A stretch of 64,000 bases of DNA from Dolichospermum sp. UHCC 0259 (lineage in GTDB: Bacteria > Cyanobacteriota > Cyanobacteriia > Cyanobacteriales > Nostocaceae): contig NZ_VIKX01000227.1 in the NCBI RefSeq assembly GCF_009711935.1, positions 1-64,000 on the forward strand, read 5' to 3'. How positions within the stretch are numbered: the first letter of the stretch is position 1; each line of letters starts with the position of its first letter. Of the stretch, positions 9,218-17,740 are shown piece by piece. The notes under the pieces are model-generated. The model saw only the letters and a list, made by a program, of their open reading frames with translations, searched no databases and was not told the DNA's origin. The translations under genes and the position numbers were made by a program.

Positions 9218-10591
9218 ATGATTTCCCAAGCACCAACAATTTATTCTTTGCAAGCGCCCAAGGATGTTTCCCTCACCGAAATTGAAGTAGAACTTACTAA
9301 AGTTTGGCAAAGTTACGGTATTCAGGGAGAAGACGGTGGTTTACCCGCTGCTACCCGCGCCACAACATTTACTTTGGTGGTTTACGAACCTGAAGAAACC
9401 CAGTATTTGTTAACTGCAACAGGTTTTTATAAGGGTCCTATTGATGGCATTTTGGGACCGCAAACAAAAACAGCATTGCAGGAATTACAAAAAAAGCATC
9501 ATCTTCCAGAAACTGGTAGTGCAACACCAGAAACTCTCACTGCTTTGCGGCAAGAATATTTCCAAAAGCAGCACACCGGACCAAACGGAGATAATCATGG
9601 TGCAGCCAAGGGCTATACTTTCAGTCCTACCAGTCCTACTATTGCGGACGAAATAGCTATCCGTAATCCCTGCCGAATCATTGCTTTATGTCCTATAGCT
9701 GGGGATGATGAAGGGGTAAAAGCTCAAGTTTCTGCCTATTGTCCCATTCAAAAGCAGTCTTCTAGCACTCTTGTTTGCTGTGAATATATTACGCTTACTG
9801 GTACTGCTGCGGCGTTAGAACGCATTGGGGGCATGATTCCCGCTTTATTGATTGGTGGTTTACCTAAGTTCCTGTGGTGGAAAGCTACACCGGATGCGGC
9901 TAACCCTTTGTTTAAACGATTAGCCGCAGTTTGCAACAATGTCATTGTTGATTCTTGCAACTTTAATACACCAGAAGATGATTTAGTCAGCTTACAACAT
10001 TTGGTAGAAACTGGTGTACCTTTGGCTGATTTAAATTGGCGGCGGTTGTCAGCATGGCAGGAGTTGACAGCACAAGCTTTTGATGCGCCGATTAGACGCG
10101 CTGCGCTCAAGGAAATTGATCGTGTCAATATTGATTACGAAAAAGGTAATGCTGCTCAAGCATTGTTGTATTTGGGTTGGTTAGCGAATCGTTTAGAATG
10201 GCAGCCAGTTTCCTATAAACAGGAAAACGGTGATTATGATATCACTTCTATTCAATTCCTGTCTCAAGACCAAAAACACATAGAAGTTGAGTTAGCAGGT
10301 GTTCCCATTGCTGATATTGGGGAGATTGTCGGTGATTTAATTGGTTTGCGCTTGAGTTCTACTAATATTCAAGCTAATTGTGGAACTGTGATTTGTTCGG
10401 AAACTGGCGGTTGTATGCGAATGGAAACTCATGGTGGCGCTCAGTCGTCTGGTTTGTTCCAACAGGTTACTTCTCTTTCGGAACAAAAGGCAGAGGCTTT
10501 GTTGAGTCAACAGGTGCAACGCTGGGGACGTGAAGCTTTATTTGAGGACAGTCTAACTGCAATTGGTAACACTATTAAGTTAGGAAAATAG
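9218..10591 (+). CDS. opcA: Glucose-6-phosphate dehydrogenase assembly/activator protein OpcA
   Basis: A 457-residue OpcA, the allosteric activator and assembly factor of G6PDH in cyanobacteria. Apart from a short N-terminal segment, residues from about 145 to the end carry the OpcA domain, including GGLPKFLWWKATPD near residue 212 and cysteine-rich NCGTVICSETGGC near residue 387, where thioredoxin control has been reported for the family. Residues about 62-110 (TGFYKGPIDGILGPQTKTAL and LPETGSATPETL) look like a peptidoglycan-binding type 1 fold inserted in the protein. It sits 122 bp behind zwf in the same direction, fitting one operon with fbp. Confidence 0.95.
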   Translation: MISQAPTIYSLQAPKDVSLTEIEVELTKVWQSYGIQGEDGGLPAATRATTFTLVVYEPEETQYLLTATGFYKGPIDGILGPQTKTALQELQKKHHLPETGSATPETLTALRQEYFQKQHTGPNGDNHGAAKGYTFSPTSPTIADEIAIRNPCRIIALCPIAGDDEGVKAQVSAYCPIQKQSSSTLVCCEYITLTGTAAALERIGGMIPALLIGGLPKFLWWKATPDAANPLFKRLAAVCNNVIVDSCNFNTPEDDLVSLQHLVETGVPLADLNWRRLSAWQELTAQAFDAPIRRAALKEIDRVNIDYEKGNAAQALLYLGWLANRLEWQPVSYKQENGDYDITSIQFLSQDQKHIEVELAGVPIADIGEIVGDLIGLRLSSTNIQANCGTVICSETGGCMRMETHGGAQSSGLFQQVTSLSEQKAEALLSQQVQRWGREALFEDSLTAIGNTIKLGK

Positions 10592-10595
10592 TTGA

Positions 10596-10652
10596 TGGTA
10601 ATGGGTAATGGGTAATGGGTAATGGGTAATGGGTAATGGGTAATGGGTAATA
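10596..10652. repeat. STRR tract (GGGTAAT)n
   Basis: About seven near-perfect copies of GGGTAAT between the convergent opcA gene and the small membrane-protein gene. No coding potential. Confidence 0.9.
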
Positions 10653-10684
10653 CTCTTGCCTGTTCCCTGTTCCCTTTTTTAAAC

Positions 10685-10708
10685 ATTAAAAAACCCGGCT
10701 GAACCGGG
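10685..10708 (-). terminator. Intrinsic terminator of the 124-residue membrane protein gene
   Basis: On the minus strand CCCGG-TTCAG-CCGGG is followed at once by TTTTTT. It lies 37 bp past the stop codon of the minus-strand gene at 10745, as expected for a rho-independent terminator. Confidence 0.85.
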
Positions 10709-10744
10709 CAGATGTCCTGTTTGTCAAGTGTTAGCTCATGATAA

Positions 10745-11119
10745 TTATTGGTTGATTTCACAAGTTAAAGGACAAGCTGCATAAACAGTGGTTTGGGTTT
10801 TTTCAGCTTCATCATGTAACCAATTTAACCATTTTATTTGCTTAGGATGAATACCTTTAGCTGTTAGCACTCCAGCAGCAATTAATACTGCCATGACATT
10901 AAACGTTACTAAGCCACCTGCCACAATTAACACGGCACTAGCAGGCATCACAGATTGCAAAACAATGGATAGCAAGCAGCCGACTGTAGCCATTAATACA
11001 ACCAATGGAAAACCAACAACTAACAAGCACACTGCCAAAGTAAATGTCCAGATTAAAAAGCTTCTCATCATTAACAAGGAGTGGGTCCGAACTAGATTAG
11101 AGCTTTGAGCCGAAACCAT
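10745..11119 (-). CDS. Small two- to three-helix membrane protein, unknown function
   Basis: A 124-residue protein with membrane segments at about residues 20-45, 50-70 and 72-88, then a short hydrophilic tail with HPKQIKWLNWLHDEAEKTQ and two cysteines near the C-terminus. I do not recognise a family. Translation is strongly supported: a perfect AGGAGG lies 7 nt before the ATG, and an intrinsic terminator follows the gene. It is therefore probably a single-gene transcript, convergent with opcA. Confidence 0.75.
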   Translation of the reverse strand: MVSAQSSNLVRTHSLLMMRSFLIWTFTLAVCLLVVGFPLVVLMATVGCLLSIVLQSVMPASAVLIVAGGLVTFNVMAVLIAAGVLTAKGIHPKQIKWLNWLHDEAEKTQTTVYAACPLTCEINQ

Positions 11120-11767
11120 GACTTTTCCTCCTAATACACAGCAAGTTTAAATTTCAGTTTTTTATCACTCGAAAGCGAATTAACTGAATTTTGTTTCAGT
11201 GAAATTTAGTATATAAAACCTTAGCCCCAAAATGAGCATTTCTTTACTAAAGTTTACAGTTGATTTTTTCTAGTTATGAATGATAATTCACATATACCCA
11301 CAGGTAAGGGAAGGAGTTATGGTATATGCCTTGAGATATAGGGTCTAATGGTAGATGAGAAGCAGATATTGATCCCGGCAATCTGATTGCCCAGATGCTT
11401 AACATTTCTTATGGAAAACGATATGATTTCTCATAATTTATCAAGAGGTGATAAAAAATAGGCTATGGGTAGTGGGTAATTCTGAACTTTCGTCACTTTC
11501 ACTCGTTTCTCTACCCTAAATTACTTAATATTATTAGTTACTGATATGTTACGTAAATTTTACGGAAAATCAAGGATAATCAGTATGTGTTAAAAAATAT
11601 GTATGTTGGTGAATAACCGACTAGAAAGACTGCATAACAGAGACAGGAGGCAGGGGGCAGGGAGCAAAGGGAAAATATTTGCTACTGACAACTGACGACT
11701 GACAACTAACAACTGACAACTGACGACTTACGAATAATCAATTACTAATTAACAAAGGTGAAGATAT
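11120..11767. other. Long gene-free interval upstream of pilT-like gene
   Basis: The interval contains a perfect 15-bp odd palindrome GGCAATC-T-GATTGCC (11377-11391) and a CAACTGA/CGACTGA heptamer tract (about 11688-11725) just before the pilT-like gene. No gene remnant was recognised in the remainder. Confidence 0.55.
11127..11132 (-). promoter_or_regulatory. Strong ribosome binding site AGGAGG
   Basis: A perfect Shine-Dalgarno sequence 7 nt upstream of the ATG at 11119. Unusual in this window, where most genes lack one; it fixes the start of the membrane protein gene. Confidence 0.85.
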
Positions 11768-12985
11768 ATGACAGAATCACAAACATTTAGAATGCCGCCA
11801 CCTTTACCAAAGGCAAAAGTACAGCCTCAAGTGGCAAATTTAGAAATGAATGCACCAGCACCGCCAATAATTACTACACCACCACCAATATTGCCCAATT
11901 CAAATGGGTCAACAAATGAACCTGGAGGACGGACTTTGGCGCAGCTTGTTCAGGAAGCTTTTGATGAGGGTTATTCTGATATTCACTTAGGGGTGGGGGA
12001 AATTCCCCGCTTCCGTAACCGGGGGGAAATTCTGACGACAAATTATCCTGAAGCTGATAAACCGACTTTTATGCGGTGGTTGCGGGAAATTCTCTCTGAT
12101 TCGGAAATTCAAAGGTTTCAAGAACATTTAGAATTTGATGGTGCGACTCAGTACGATTTTGCCCGTGTGCGGATTAATGTGTTTGATTCACTGCGTGGTT
12201 ATGCAATGGTACTGCGGTTGATTCCTCTCAAAATTCTATCTATGGAGCAGTTGCGTTTACCACCTGTGTTTAGAGATATTTGTCACCATCACAAGGGTTT
12301 AGTTTTGGTAACGGGTCCTACTGGTTCGGGTAAGTCTACGACAATGGCAGCGATGGTTGATTATATCAATCGGGAGATGGCTAAACATATTATTACGATT
12401 GAGGACCCGGTGGAATTTGTCCATCAAAGCCGTAAGTCTTTGGTGAAACAGCGGGAGGTGGGAATGCACACTCGTAAGTTTGATAATGCTTTGAAAGCAG
12501 CTTTGCGGGAAGATCCAGATTTAATTCTGGTGGGGGAAATGCGGGATAAGGAAACGGTGAATACGGCACTGAAGGCGGCACAAACGGGTCACTTGGTGAT
12601 GGGAACTCTGCACACGAATAGTGCGGTAAAAACTATTGAACGGATTCTCAATTTGTATTCGGGTGAAGAACAGGAAGCTATGCGGATAGCGGTTGCGGAA
12701 TCTTTAGTAGCGGTGATTGCTCAAGGTTTGTGCCGAACTACAGATGGTAAACGGGCGGCTTTCCACGATATTCTTATTAATACTGAGGCTGTTAAGGAAT
12801 GGGTGAAGGATGGCAAGTATGATGAGATTGCGGAGTTAATGAAACAAGCTGGTTTTGATGGCATGGTGACAATGAATCAGTCATTGCTCAATCTTTACCA
12901 AGAAGGTCGGATTACTGAGGAAACGGCGTTGGAAATGTCGCCAACTCCTAACGAAATGGCGCAATTCCTCCGAGGTCGTGTTTAA
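11768..12985 (+). CDS. PilT-family type IV pilus retraction-type ATPase
   Basis: A 405-residue secretion ATPase of the PilT/VirB11 class. After a proline-rich, probably disordered N-terminus (residues 1-45) come an N-terminal domain, the Walker A motif GPTGSGKSTTMAAM near residue 183, the Asp box ITIEDPVEFVH near residue 212, Walker B LILVGEMRDKET near residue 257, and the His box TGHLVMGTLHT near residue 273. PilT proteins power pilus retraction in twitching or hormogonium gliding. AAGGTGA 8 nt before the ATG supports the start. The KaiB-like gene follows 46 bp downstream. No other pilus genes are in the window. It may be a PilT paralogue rather than the main retraction motor. Confidence 0.85.
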   Translation: MTESQTFRMPPPLPKAKVQPQVANLEMNAPAPPIITTPPPILPNSNGSTNEPGGRTLAQLVQEAFDEGYSDIHLGVGEIPRFRNRGEILTTNYPEADKPTFMRWLREILSDSEIQRFQEHLEFDGATQYDFARVRINVFDSLRGYAMVLRLIPLKILSMEQLRLPPVFRDICHHHKGLVLVTGPTGSGKSTTMAAMVDYINREMAKHIITIEDPVEFVHQSRKSLVKQREVGMHTRKFDNALKAALREDPDLILVGEMRDKETVNTALKAAQTGHLVMGTLHTNSAVKTIERILNLYSGEEQEAMRIAVAESLVAVIAQGLCRTTDGKRAAFHDILINTEAVKEWVKDGKYDEIAELMKQAGFDGMVTMNQSLLNLYQEGRITEETALEMSPTPNEMAQFLRGRV

Positions 12986-13031
12986 TGGGTCAGTTGTTAG
13001 TTGTTCCCTGTTCTTGAAGTCCTAAACATCT

Positions 13032-13802
13032 GTGAGTAAGTTGAATCTAGACAAACTTTCTAAACCCCAGTTGTTCAAGGGTATTGCCTTGTTTACGCCT
13101 GGAGGGGATTTGATTTATTGTATTGACCCTAGTAAGCAAGGACGATGGCATTTAAATTTATGTGCGGCTTTGCAGGAAATTCTTGATTTACCGGAGCCGC
13201 CACATTTTTTAGTGCCTTGTTATACTGCAACTATTGATCACTGGTTAAATCCTCGGACTCAACAAGTACAAATTTTTGTGGAAGCTTATCCGGCGGTGAT
13301 GAGGCATCAGGCTGTATTGAATGCGATTTTTGGGACGGGGGATTTGGTGTGGCAATCAGCACCTTGGCAGGATGGTTTGTGCGATCGCTTGGTATTATCA
13401 ACTTATCGTTCGACATTTCCTCAACTTTGGCAAGATCATGATTTAATTGTGCGTTTGGATTTGGCTGATTCTCCCTCGCAATCCCAGCCACCAGTTGTCA
13501 ATAGACAACCTGTGCTACACAATATTCAAGCACCTCCAGGCTTTGTTTTGCGCTTGTTTGTGGCTGGTCATAGTGCGACTACAGAAAAAATTTTACAGAA
13601 CTTGCACGAATCCTTAGAGCGATCGCTAGGATATCCTTATACTCTCAAAGTTATTGATGTCCTCACAAATCCAGAACAAGCAGAAATTGATCAAGTTTCC
13701 GCTACTCCTACTTTAGTTAAAGTTTGGCCTCATCCCATTCGGCGCATGGTTGGTAATTTAGATAATATGGACAAACTTTTACAAATGTTAGCGGGACAAT
13801 GA
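13032..13802 (+). CDS. KaiB-like domain protein (N-terminal unknown domain plus KaiB fold)
   Basis: A 256-residue protein starting at GTG 13032. The last 90 residues (from about 166, FVLRLFVAGHSATTEKIL) match the KaiB clock protein: LKVIDVL near residue 203, ATPTLVKVWP near residue 224 and RRMVGNLDN near residue 238. The first 150 residues form a separate domain that I cannot assign (contains FKGIALFTPGGDLIYCIDP). KaiB binds KaiC and SasA in the circadian clock, and its thioredoxin-like fold can switch. Whether this extended form takes part in the clock is not known from sequence. It lies 46 bp after the pilT-like gene and is likely co-transcribed with it. Confidence 0.75.
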   Translation: MSKLNLDKLSKPQLFKGIALFTPGGDLIYCIDPSKQGRWHLNLCAALQEILDLPEPPHFLVPCYTATIDHWLNPRTQQVQIFVEAYPAVMRHQAVLNAIFGTGDLVWQSAPWQDGLCDRLVLSTYRSTFPQLWQDHDLIVRLDLADSPSQSQPPVVNRQPVLHNIQAPPGFVLRLFVAGHSATTEKILQNLHESLERSLGYPYTLKVIDVLTNPEQAEIDQVSATPTLVKVWPHPIRRMVGNLDNMDKLLQMLAGQ

Positions 13803-13932
13803 GTCAGGAGGTAGGGGCGCAGGGCCTGCGCCCAGTCAGGAGTCACCGAGGAAGAAGGAAGAAGGAAGAATGTTTGATTAGGTTGGTAAAGGATCAAATA
13901 TTAAAAATTGAAAACTTAGGATTTTTGTAAAT

Positions 13933-14685
13933 ATGAACCTTACTTGGTTAGATAGTAATAGTTGGTTAATTGAAATTGGTGAACAACGAATACTCATTGA
14001 CCCTTGGTTAATTGGTGATTTAACCTTTAATAATTTAGATTGGTTATTTAAAGGTTCTCGTTCTCAGGATCGGTCAATACCAGATAATATAAACTTAATT
14101 TTGCTTTCTCAAGGCTTAGAAGATCACGCACACCCACCCACATTAAAGCAACTTAATAAAAATATCCCTGTTGTCGCTTCCCCCAATGCCGCCAAAGTTG
14201 TCAAACAACTGGGTTATCAACAAATCATTAGTCTTAATCATGGTGAAACCTTCACCTTAAATAATCATGTAGAAATTAAAGCTTTTCCTGGTTCTCCCAT
14301 TGGACCAACCCTATTAGAAAATAGTTATCTACTTAAAAATTTAGCCAATAATTCCACACTGTATTATGAACCTCATGGCTATCATTCCCCCCAACTCAAA
14401 GAACTAGCATCCATTGATATAGTAATTACTCCAATCATTGATTTAGGATTACCTGTACTCGGTCCGATTATCAAAGGCATGAACAGCGCCCTAGAAGTGA
14501 CAAAATCCGTAAAACCTCAATTTATCCTCCCTACCGCAGCCGGAGGGGATATTGTGTTTGCAGGACTATTAGTACAATTCCTCCAAGAAAAGGGAACTGT
14601 AGCCGAATTTCAGACATTGTTAGAGAAAAATCATTTAACAACCAAGGTAATCGCCCCTAAACCCGGTGAAAAAGTTATTCTATAG
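13933..14685 (+). CDS. Metallo-beta-lactamase fold protein (UPF0173/COG2220-like), degenerate metal site
   Basis: A 250-residue protein with the metallo-beta-lactamase fold: N-terminal WLDSNSWLIEIGEQRILIDPWL, a loop SQGLEDHAHPPTLKQL near residue 59, then GETFTL and YYEPHGYH segments. The canonical HxHxDH zinc motif is reduced to QxLxDH, so the first two histidines are missing while the D-H pair remains; a further histidine follows. It may therefore bind one metal or none. Close cyanobacterial relatives seem to share this pattern, as far as I recall. It is a single gene between STRR-rich gaps. Substrate unknown. Confidence 0.75.
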   Translation: MNLTWLDSNSWLIEIGEQRILIDPWLIGDLTFNNLDWLFKGSRSQDRSIPDNINLILLSQGLEDHAHPPTLKQLNKNIPVVASPNAAKVVKQLGYQQIISLNHGETFTLNNHVEIKAFPGSPIGPTLLENSYLLKNLANNSTLYYEPHGYHSPQLKELASIDIVITPIIDLGLPVLGPIIKGMNSALEVTKSVKPQFILPTAAGGDIVFAGLLVQFLQEKGTVAEFQTLLEKNHLTTKVIAPKPGEKVIL

Positions 14686-14794
14686 TTCGTTCGCAATCAA
14701 AGCTAATTTCAGAGTATTATCAATTACGATTTAAAGACTTGATGTGGATATATCCAAGTCAAGTTTTTTCCATATCTGAGGAGTGTGATAAACT

Positions 14795-16108
14795 ATGGCA
14801 AAAATTCGTGTTTCCCTAGCCTTGAGTCTAGCTACCCTAGCCAGTGGTTTCTTATTAGCCGCTTGCGAAAATCCCAATCCCCCATCATCTACTGGAAGTA
14901 GTACCACTTCCCCAACCGCTACAACTACAACCAGTGATACCAAAGGATTGAAAATTGGGAGTTTATTACCCACAACAGGTGACTTAGCTTCCATTGGACA
15001 ACAAATGGTTGGTTCAGTTCCCTTACTGGTAGAAACAGTTAACGCTTGTGGGGGCGTAAATGGTGAAAAAGTCACTTTAGTACAAGTAGACGACCAAACA
15101 GACCCTAAAGCCGGTGCTGCGGGAATGACCAAATTAGCAACTTTAGATAAAGTTGGTGGCGTAGTTGGTTCTTTTGCTAGTAGCGTTTCCACTGCGGCGG
15201 TTTCTGTGGCTGTACCCAACAAAGTCATGTTGATTTCTCCTGGTAGCACCAGTCCCGTATTTACCGACAAAGCTAAAAAAGGCGACTTTCAGGGCTTTTG
15301 GGCGCGGACTGCTCCTCCTGATACCTACCAAGCATTGGCTTTAGCCCAACTTGCTAAGAAAAAAGGTTTTAAAAGAGTTTCCACAGTAGTTATTAACAAT
15401 GACTATGGTGTGGGTTTTGAAAAAGCATTTGTAGAAACTTTTGAAAAATTAGGCGGAACAGTAATTAATAAAGATAAGCCTATTCGCTATGATCCCAAAG
15501 CCCAAACTTTTGATACAGAAGCAACTGCTGCCTTTGCTGGGAAACCAGATGCGGTTTTAGGGGTTTTATATGCGGAAACTGGAAGTTTATTTCTCAAAGC
15601 TGCTTATCAGCAAGGTGTCACCAAAGGTGTACAAATTTTACTCACAGACGGCGTAAAATCTCCTACTTTCCCTGACCAAGTTGGTAAAGGTAGTGATGGT
15701 AAGTATATTTTATCGGGGGCAATTGGTACAGTTCCCGGTTCTAGTGGTAAAGGTTTAGACAACTTTAATAAACTTTGGCAAGAGAAAAAAGGCGGTTCTC
15801 CTGGAGAATACGCACCTCAAGCTTGGGATGCTGCGGCATTGTTGGTATTAGCTGCCCAAGCTGCTAAGGACAATACAGGGACTGGTATTTCTAGTAAAAT
15901 TCGGGAAGTCTCCGCTGGTAGTGGTACACCAGTTAGCGATGTTTGTGAAGGATTGAAGCTGCTGAAAGAAGGCAAACAAATTAATTACCAAGGCGCAAGC
16001 GGTGATGTAGATGTTGATGCTAACGGTGATGTTATTGGTACTTATGATGTTTGGACTGTGGGCGATGATGGCAAAATCAAGGTGATTGATAAGGTTAGTC
16101 CTAAGTAG
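14795..16108 (+). CDS. Branched-chain amino acid type ABC transporter substrate-binding lipoprotein
   Basis: A 437-residue periplasmic binding protein of the Leu/Ile/Val-binding (type I) family. A signal peptide ends in the lipobox LLAAC, giving a lipidated Cys24, followed by a Ser/Thr-rich linker (residues 25-50). The binding domain starts at LKIGSLLPTTGDLASIG and contains VDDQTDPKAGAAGMTKLA and VVGSFASSVSTAAV, typical of this fold. GAGGAG 11 nt before the ATG supports the start. No permease or ATPase genes lie next to it, so its transporter is encoded elsewhere or it acts as a receptor. The ligand cannot be read from sequence; amino acids or urea-type compounds are possible. Confidence 0.88.
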   Translation: MAKIRVSLALSLATLASGFLLAACENPNPPSSTGSSTTSPTATTTTSDTKGLKIGSLLPTTGDLASIGQQMVGSVPLLVETVNACGGVNGEKVTLVQVDDQTDPKAGAAGMTKLATLDKVGGVVGSFASSVSTAAVSVAVPNKVMLISPGSTSPVFTDKAKKGDFQGFWARTAPPDTYQALALAQLAKKKGFKRVSTVVINNDYGVGFEKAFVETFEKLGGTVINKDKPIRYDPKAQTFDTEATAAFAGKPDAVLGVLYAETGSLFLKAAYQQGVTKGVQILLTDGVKSPTFPDQVGKGSDGKYILSGAIGTVPGSSGKGLDNFNKLWQEKKGGSPGEYAPQAWDAAALLVLAAQAAKDNTGTGISSKIREVSAGSGTPVSDVCEGLKLLKEGKQINYQGASGDVDVDANGDVIGTYDVWTVGDDGKIKVIDKVSPK

Positions 16109-16303
16109 GGGAGTAGGGGATGTAGGGGAGTAGGGGATGTAGGGGATGTAGGGGATGTAGGGGATGTAGGGGAGTAGAGGAGTAGGGGAGTAGGGGAGAA
16201 AATTATCTTCTTTCTTCCTAAACTCCTAAACTCCTAAACTCCTAAACTCCTAAACTCCTAAACTCCTAAACTCCTGAACTCCTGAACTCCTGACTCCTAG
16301 CTT
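16105..16303. repeat. Two STRR tracts between convergent genes (TAGGGGA/TG and CTCCTAAA)
   Basis: About ten GTAGGGGA-type units (16105-16198) followed by about eight CTCCTAAA or CTCCTGA units (16213-16300). Purine-rich and pyrimidine-rich halves are partly complementary, so the transcript could fold. No coding potential. Confidence 0.85.
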
Positions 16304-17038
16304 CTAAAAACCAGTAAAGTTATAACCGACTCCTAATAAAATTCCGACATCAGTTTGATCAAAAAATCCAGCGTTGACTGCGGCTGTAGCGGTTAATCTA
16401 CTATTGAGAGGTACGTCTATACCACCCGTAACTAGCAAAGCAGCTTCAGTGTCAGATTGATCACCTGTTTTAATGGCTGCACCTAGTCCAATATAAGGAG
16501 CTATAGGTAAAGGTTCTGTAAATTGATCTGGTGATTTAAAAGCAAAGTCGTAAGTAATAGGAGCAAGAAATGTTGTATCTGTTCCTAGTATTACTGAGGG
16601 TCTGACTGATAAGGTTTTGGTCAAACCAATTTTACTGATAACAGTGAAATTACCATCACTCAAAGCTGAAGTTCCACCGGAAGCGCCAACGTTGAGACCG
16701 ACACCGATGTAGCTACTACCACCACGAGTGGTTCTACCTATGCCAATCGGACTTTGTGCTATTTGATTGGATGGTTCTGTTTTTTCGGTAGCTTGTGTAG
16801 AACCAGAATTGAGCATAACTGATGAAGTTTCTACAGTTCCTGGTACGGGTGTAATTGTCCGACTGGTTATTTCTTCAGTAGAAACGGTAGATATTGATAC
16901 TTGGTTGTTAGAGATGGCAATTGTTTCCGGTTCAACGGTCTGAGCATTTACGGAAACTCCGCTACCTAAAACTACCAAAGCTACAAGACTTGGTAAAGCT
17001 AAACAACTTTTACGAAAAATAATATTACTCATGTTCAC
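16304..17038 (-). CDS. Secreted beta-rich protein, probable outer-membrane type, function unknown
   Basis: A 244-residue protein with an N-terminal signal peptide (hydrophobic SCLALPSLVALVVLGSGVSVNA, cleavage near residue 32). A Thr/Ser-rich low-complexity segment follows to about residue 95. The remaining 150 residues show alternating hydrophobic strands and glycines, SSYIGVGLNVGASGG, IAPYIGLGAAI and LLGVGYNFTGF, the last ending in an aromatic Phe. This is the usual look of a small outer-membrane beta-barrel or porin-like domain. No closer family was recognised. It is convergent with the binding-protein gene, and behind it lies a long gene-free region. Confidence 0.65.
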   Translation of the reverse strand: MNMSNIIFRKSCLALPSLVALVVLGSGVSVNAQTVEPETIAISNNQVSISTVSTEEITSRTITPVPGTVETSSVMLNSGSTQATEKTEPSNQIAQSPIGIGRTTRGGSSYIGVGLNVGASGGTSALSDGNFTVISKIGLTKTLSVRPSVILGTDTTFLAPITYDFAFKSPDQFTEPLPIAPYIGLGAAIKTGDQSDTEAALLVTGGIDVPLNSRLTATAAVNAGFFDQTDVGILLGVGYNFTGF

Positions 17039-17499
17039 TCCTCAATAAATTAAGATTGATACCTATCTAGATATCATAAAAATACCCGGTAAGTGGGAAA
17101 CTCAGACACTTCAGTGCTGAGAGGGAAAGGACACTTCGACAAGCTCAGTGACCGCTCGTGCGGTTTTAACCGCCTTGAATATTTTTCATTACCGCCTTGG
17201 AGTTGGTAAATTCGGGGTACTTTTGTGGTGTACTTTCAACGGGACAATTACCGATTCAAATTTCCCAACTCTGTACGCATAATGTGTTGCTCCGAAGAGC
17301 CTCCCATTTCTGGGGTAATGTTAGCTGAATGCCTCCGGCACGCTCCGCGAACGTCAATGTTTTAAGAGCTTTTTAGACTTGCAACACTGTTTCAGGGACT
17401 TTAAAACTGTTTAATTGCAAATGACAGAGCAGGGAACTAGCTACGCATTCCAGGGTGTCGTGACTCAAAAAACGTAGTCAGTTAAGACTTAGACTGGTC

Positions 17500-17560
17500 A
17501 GTACAGCTTGCAATTTCTTACAAGCTCAGTCCCTTTAGGGCTGAGTTACTGACCTCAAGT
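17500..17560. mobile_element. Possible IS200/IS605-type element end (relic)
   Basis: A hairpin with stem CTCAG-T-CCC / GGG-CTGAG and loop TTTA (about 17525-17545) is followed by TTACTGACC. Such a hairpin next to TTACTGAC is the look of right ends of cyanobacterial tnpA/tnpB elements. No tnpA or tnpB coding sequence is seen within the window, so this would be a relic or a non-autonomous derivative. The boundaries are uncertain. Confidence 0.35.
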
Positions 17561-17649
17561 TCACAAATCTCGTTAATACTCACCATTTAACACCAAAAAT
17601 CAAAATTTGGATCTTGATTTTGTTTAATTACTGAAGTTTTGACTAAGCC

Positions 17650-17740
17650 ATAAAAAATGACTCAGCAGGTCTGAGTCAATCAGAGACTTAGGGTGACACT
17701 TTTTTCCTGGTCGCCAACCAGGAGACTTTCCTACTTACTG
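17650..17740 (-). ncRNA. Candidate small RNA with intrinsic terminator
   Basis: On the minus strand a hairpin TCCTGGT-TGGCG-ACCAGGA (17705-17723) is followed by an unpaired stretch of about 25 nt and then by a perfect 8-bp stem TGACTCAG/CTGAGTCA (17658-17678) running directly into TTTTTT. No open reading frame of note is inside. The order 5-prime hairpin, single-stranded middle, terminator is that of short abundant cyanobacterial RNAs such as the Yfr2 family, but I cannot confirm membership. The 5-prime end is only an estimate. Confidence 0.5.
17652..17678 (-). terminator. Intrinsic terminator of candidate sRNA
   Basis: TGACTCAG, loop ACCTG, CTGAGTCA, then six T on the minus strand. It is too far (more than 600 bp) from the upstream minus-strand M15 peptidase stop region's opposite side to belong to an obvious gene on that strand except through read-through from 17874, 196 bp away. 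Confidence 0.7.

Noticed and set aside
9107-9310. 67-codon minus-strand frame over the zwf-opcA gap
   Set aside because: Its protein is a repetition of SCQLFFV units produced by the CAACTGA heptamers.
16105-16303. Regular short repeats resembling a CRISPR or satellite
   Set aside because: Period is 7-9 bp with no spacers; it is an STRR tract of the kind seen throughout the window.
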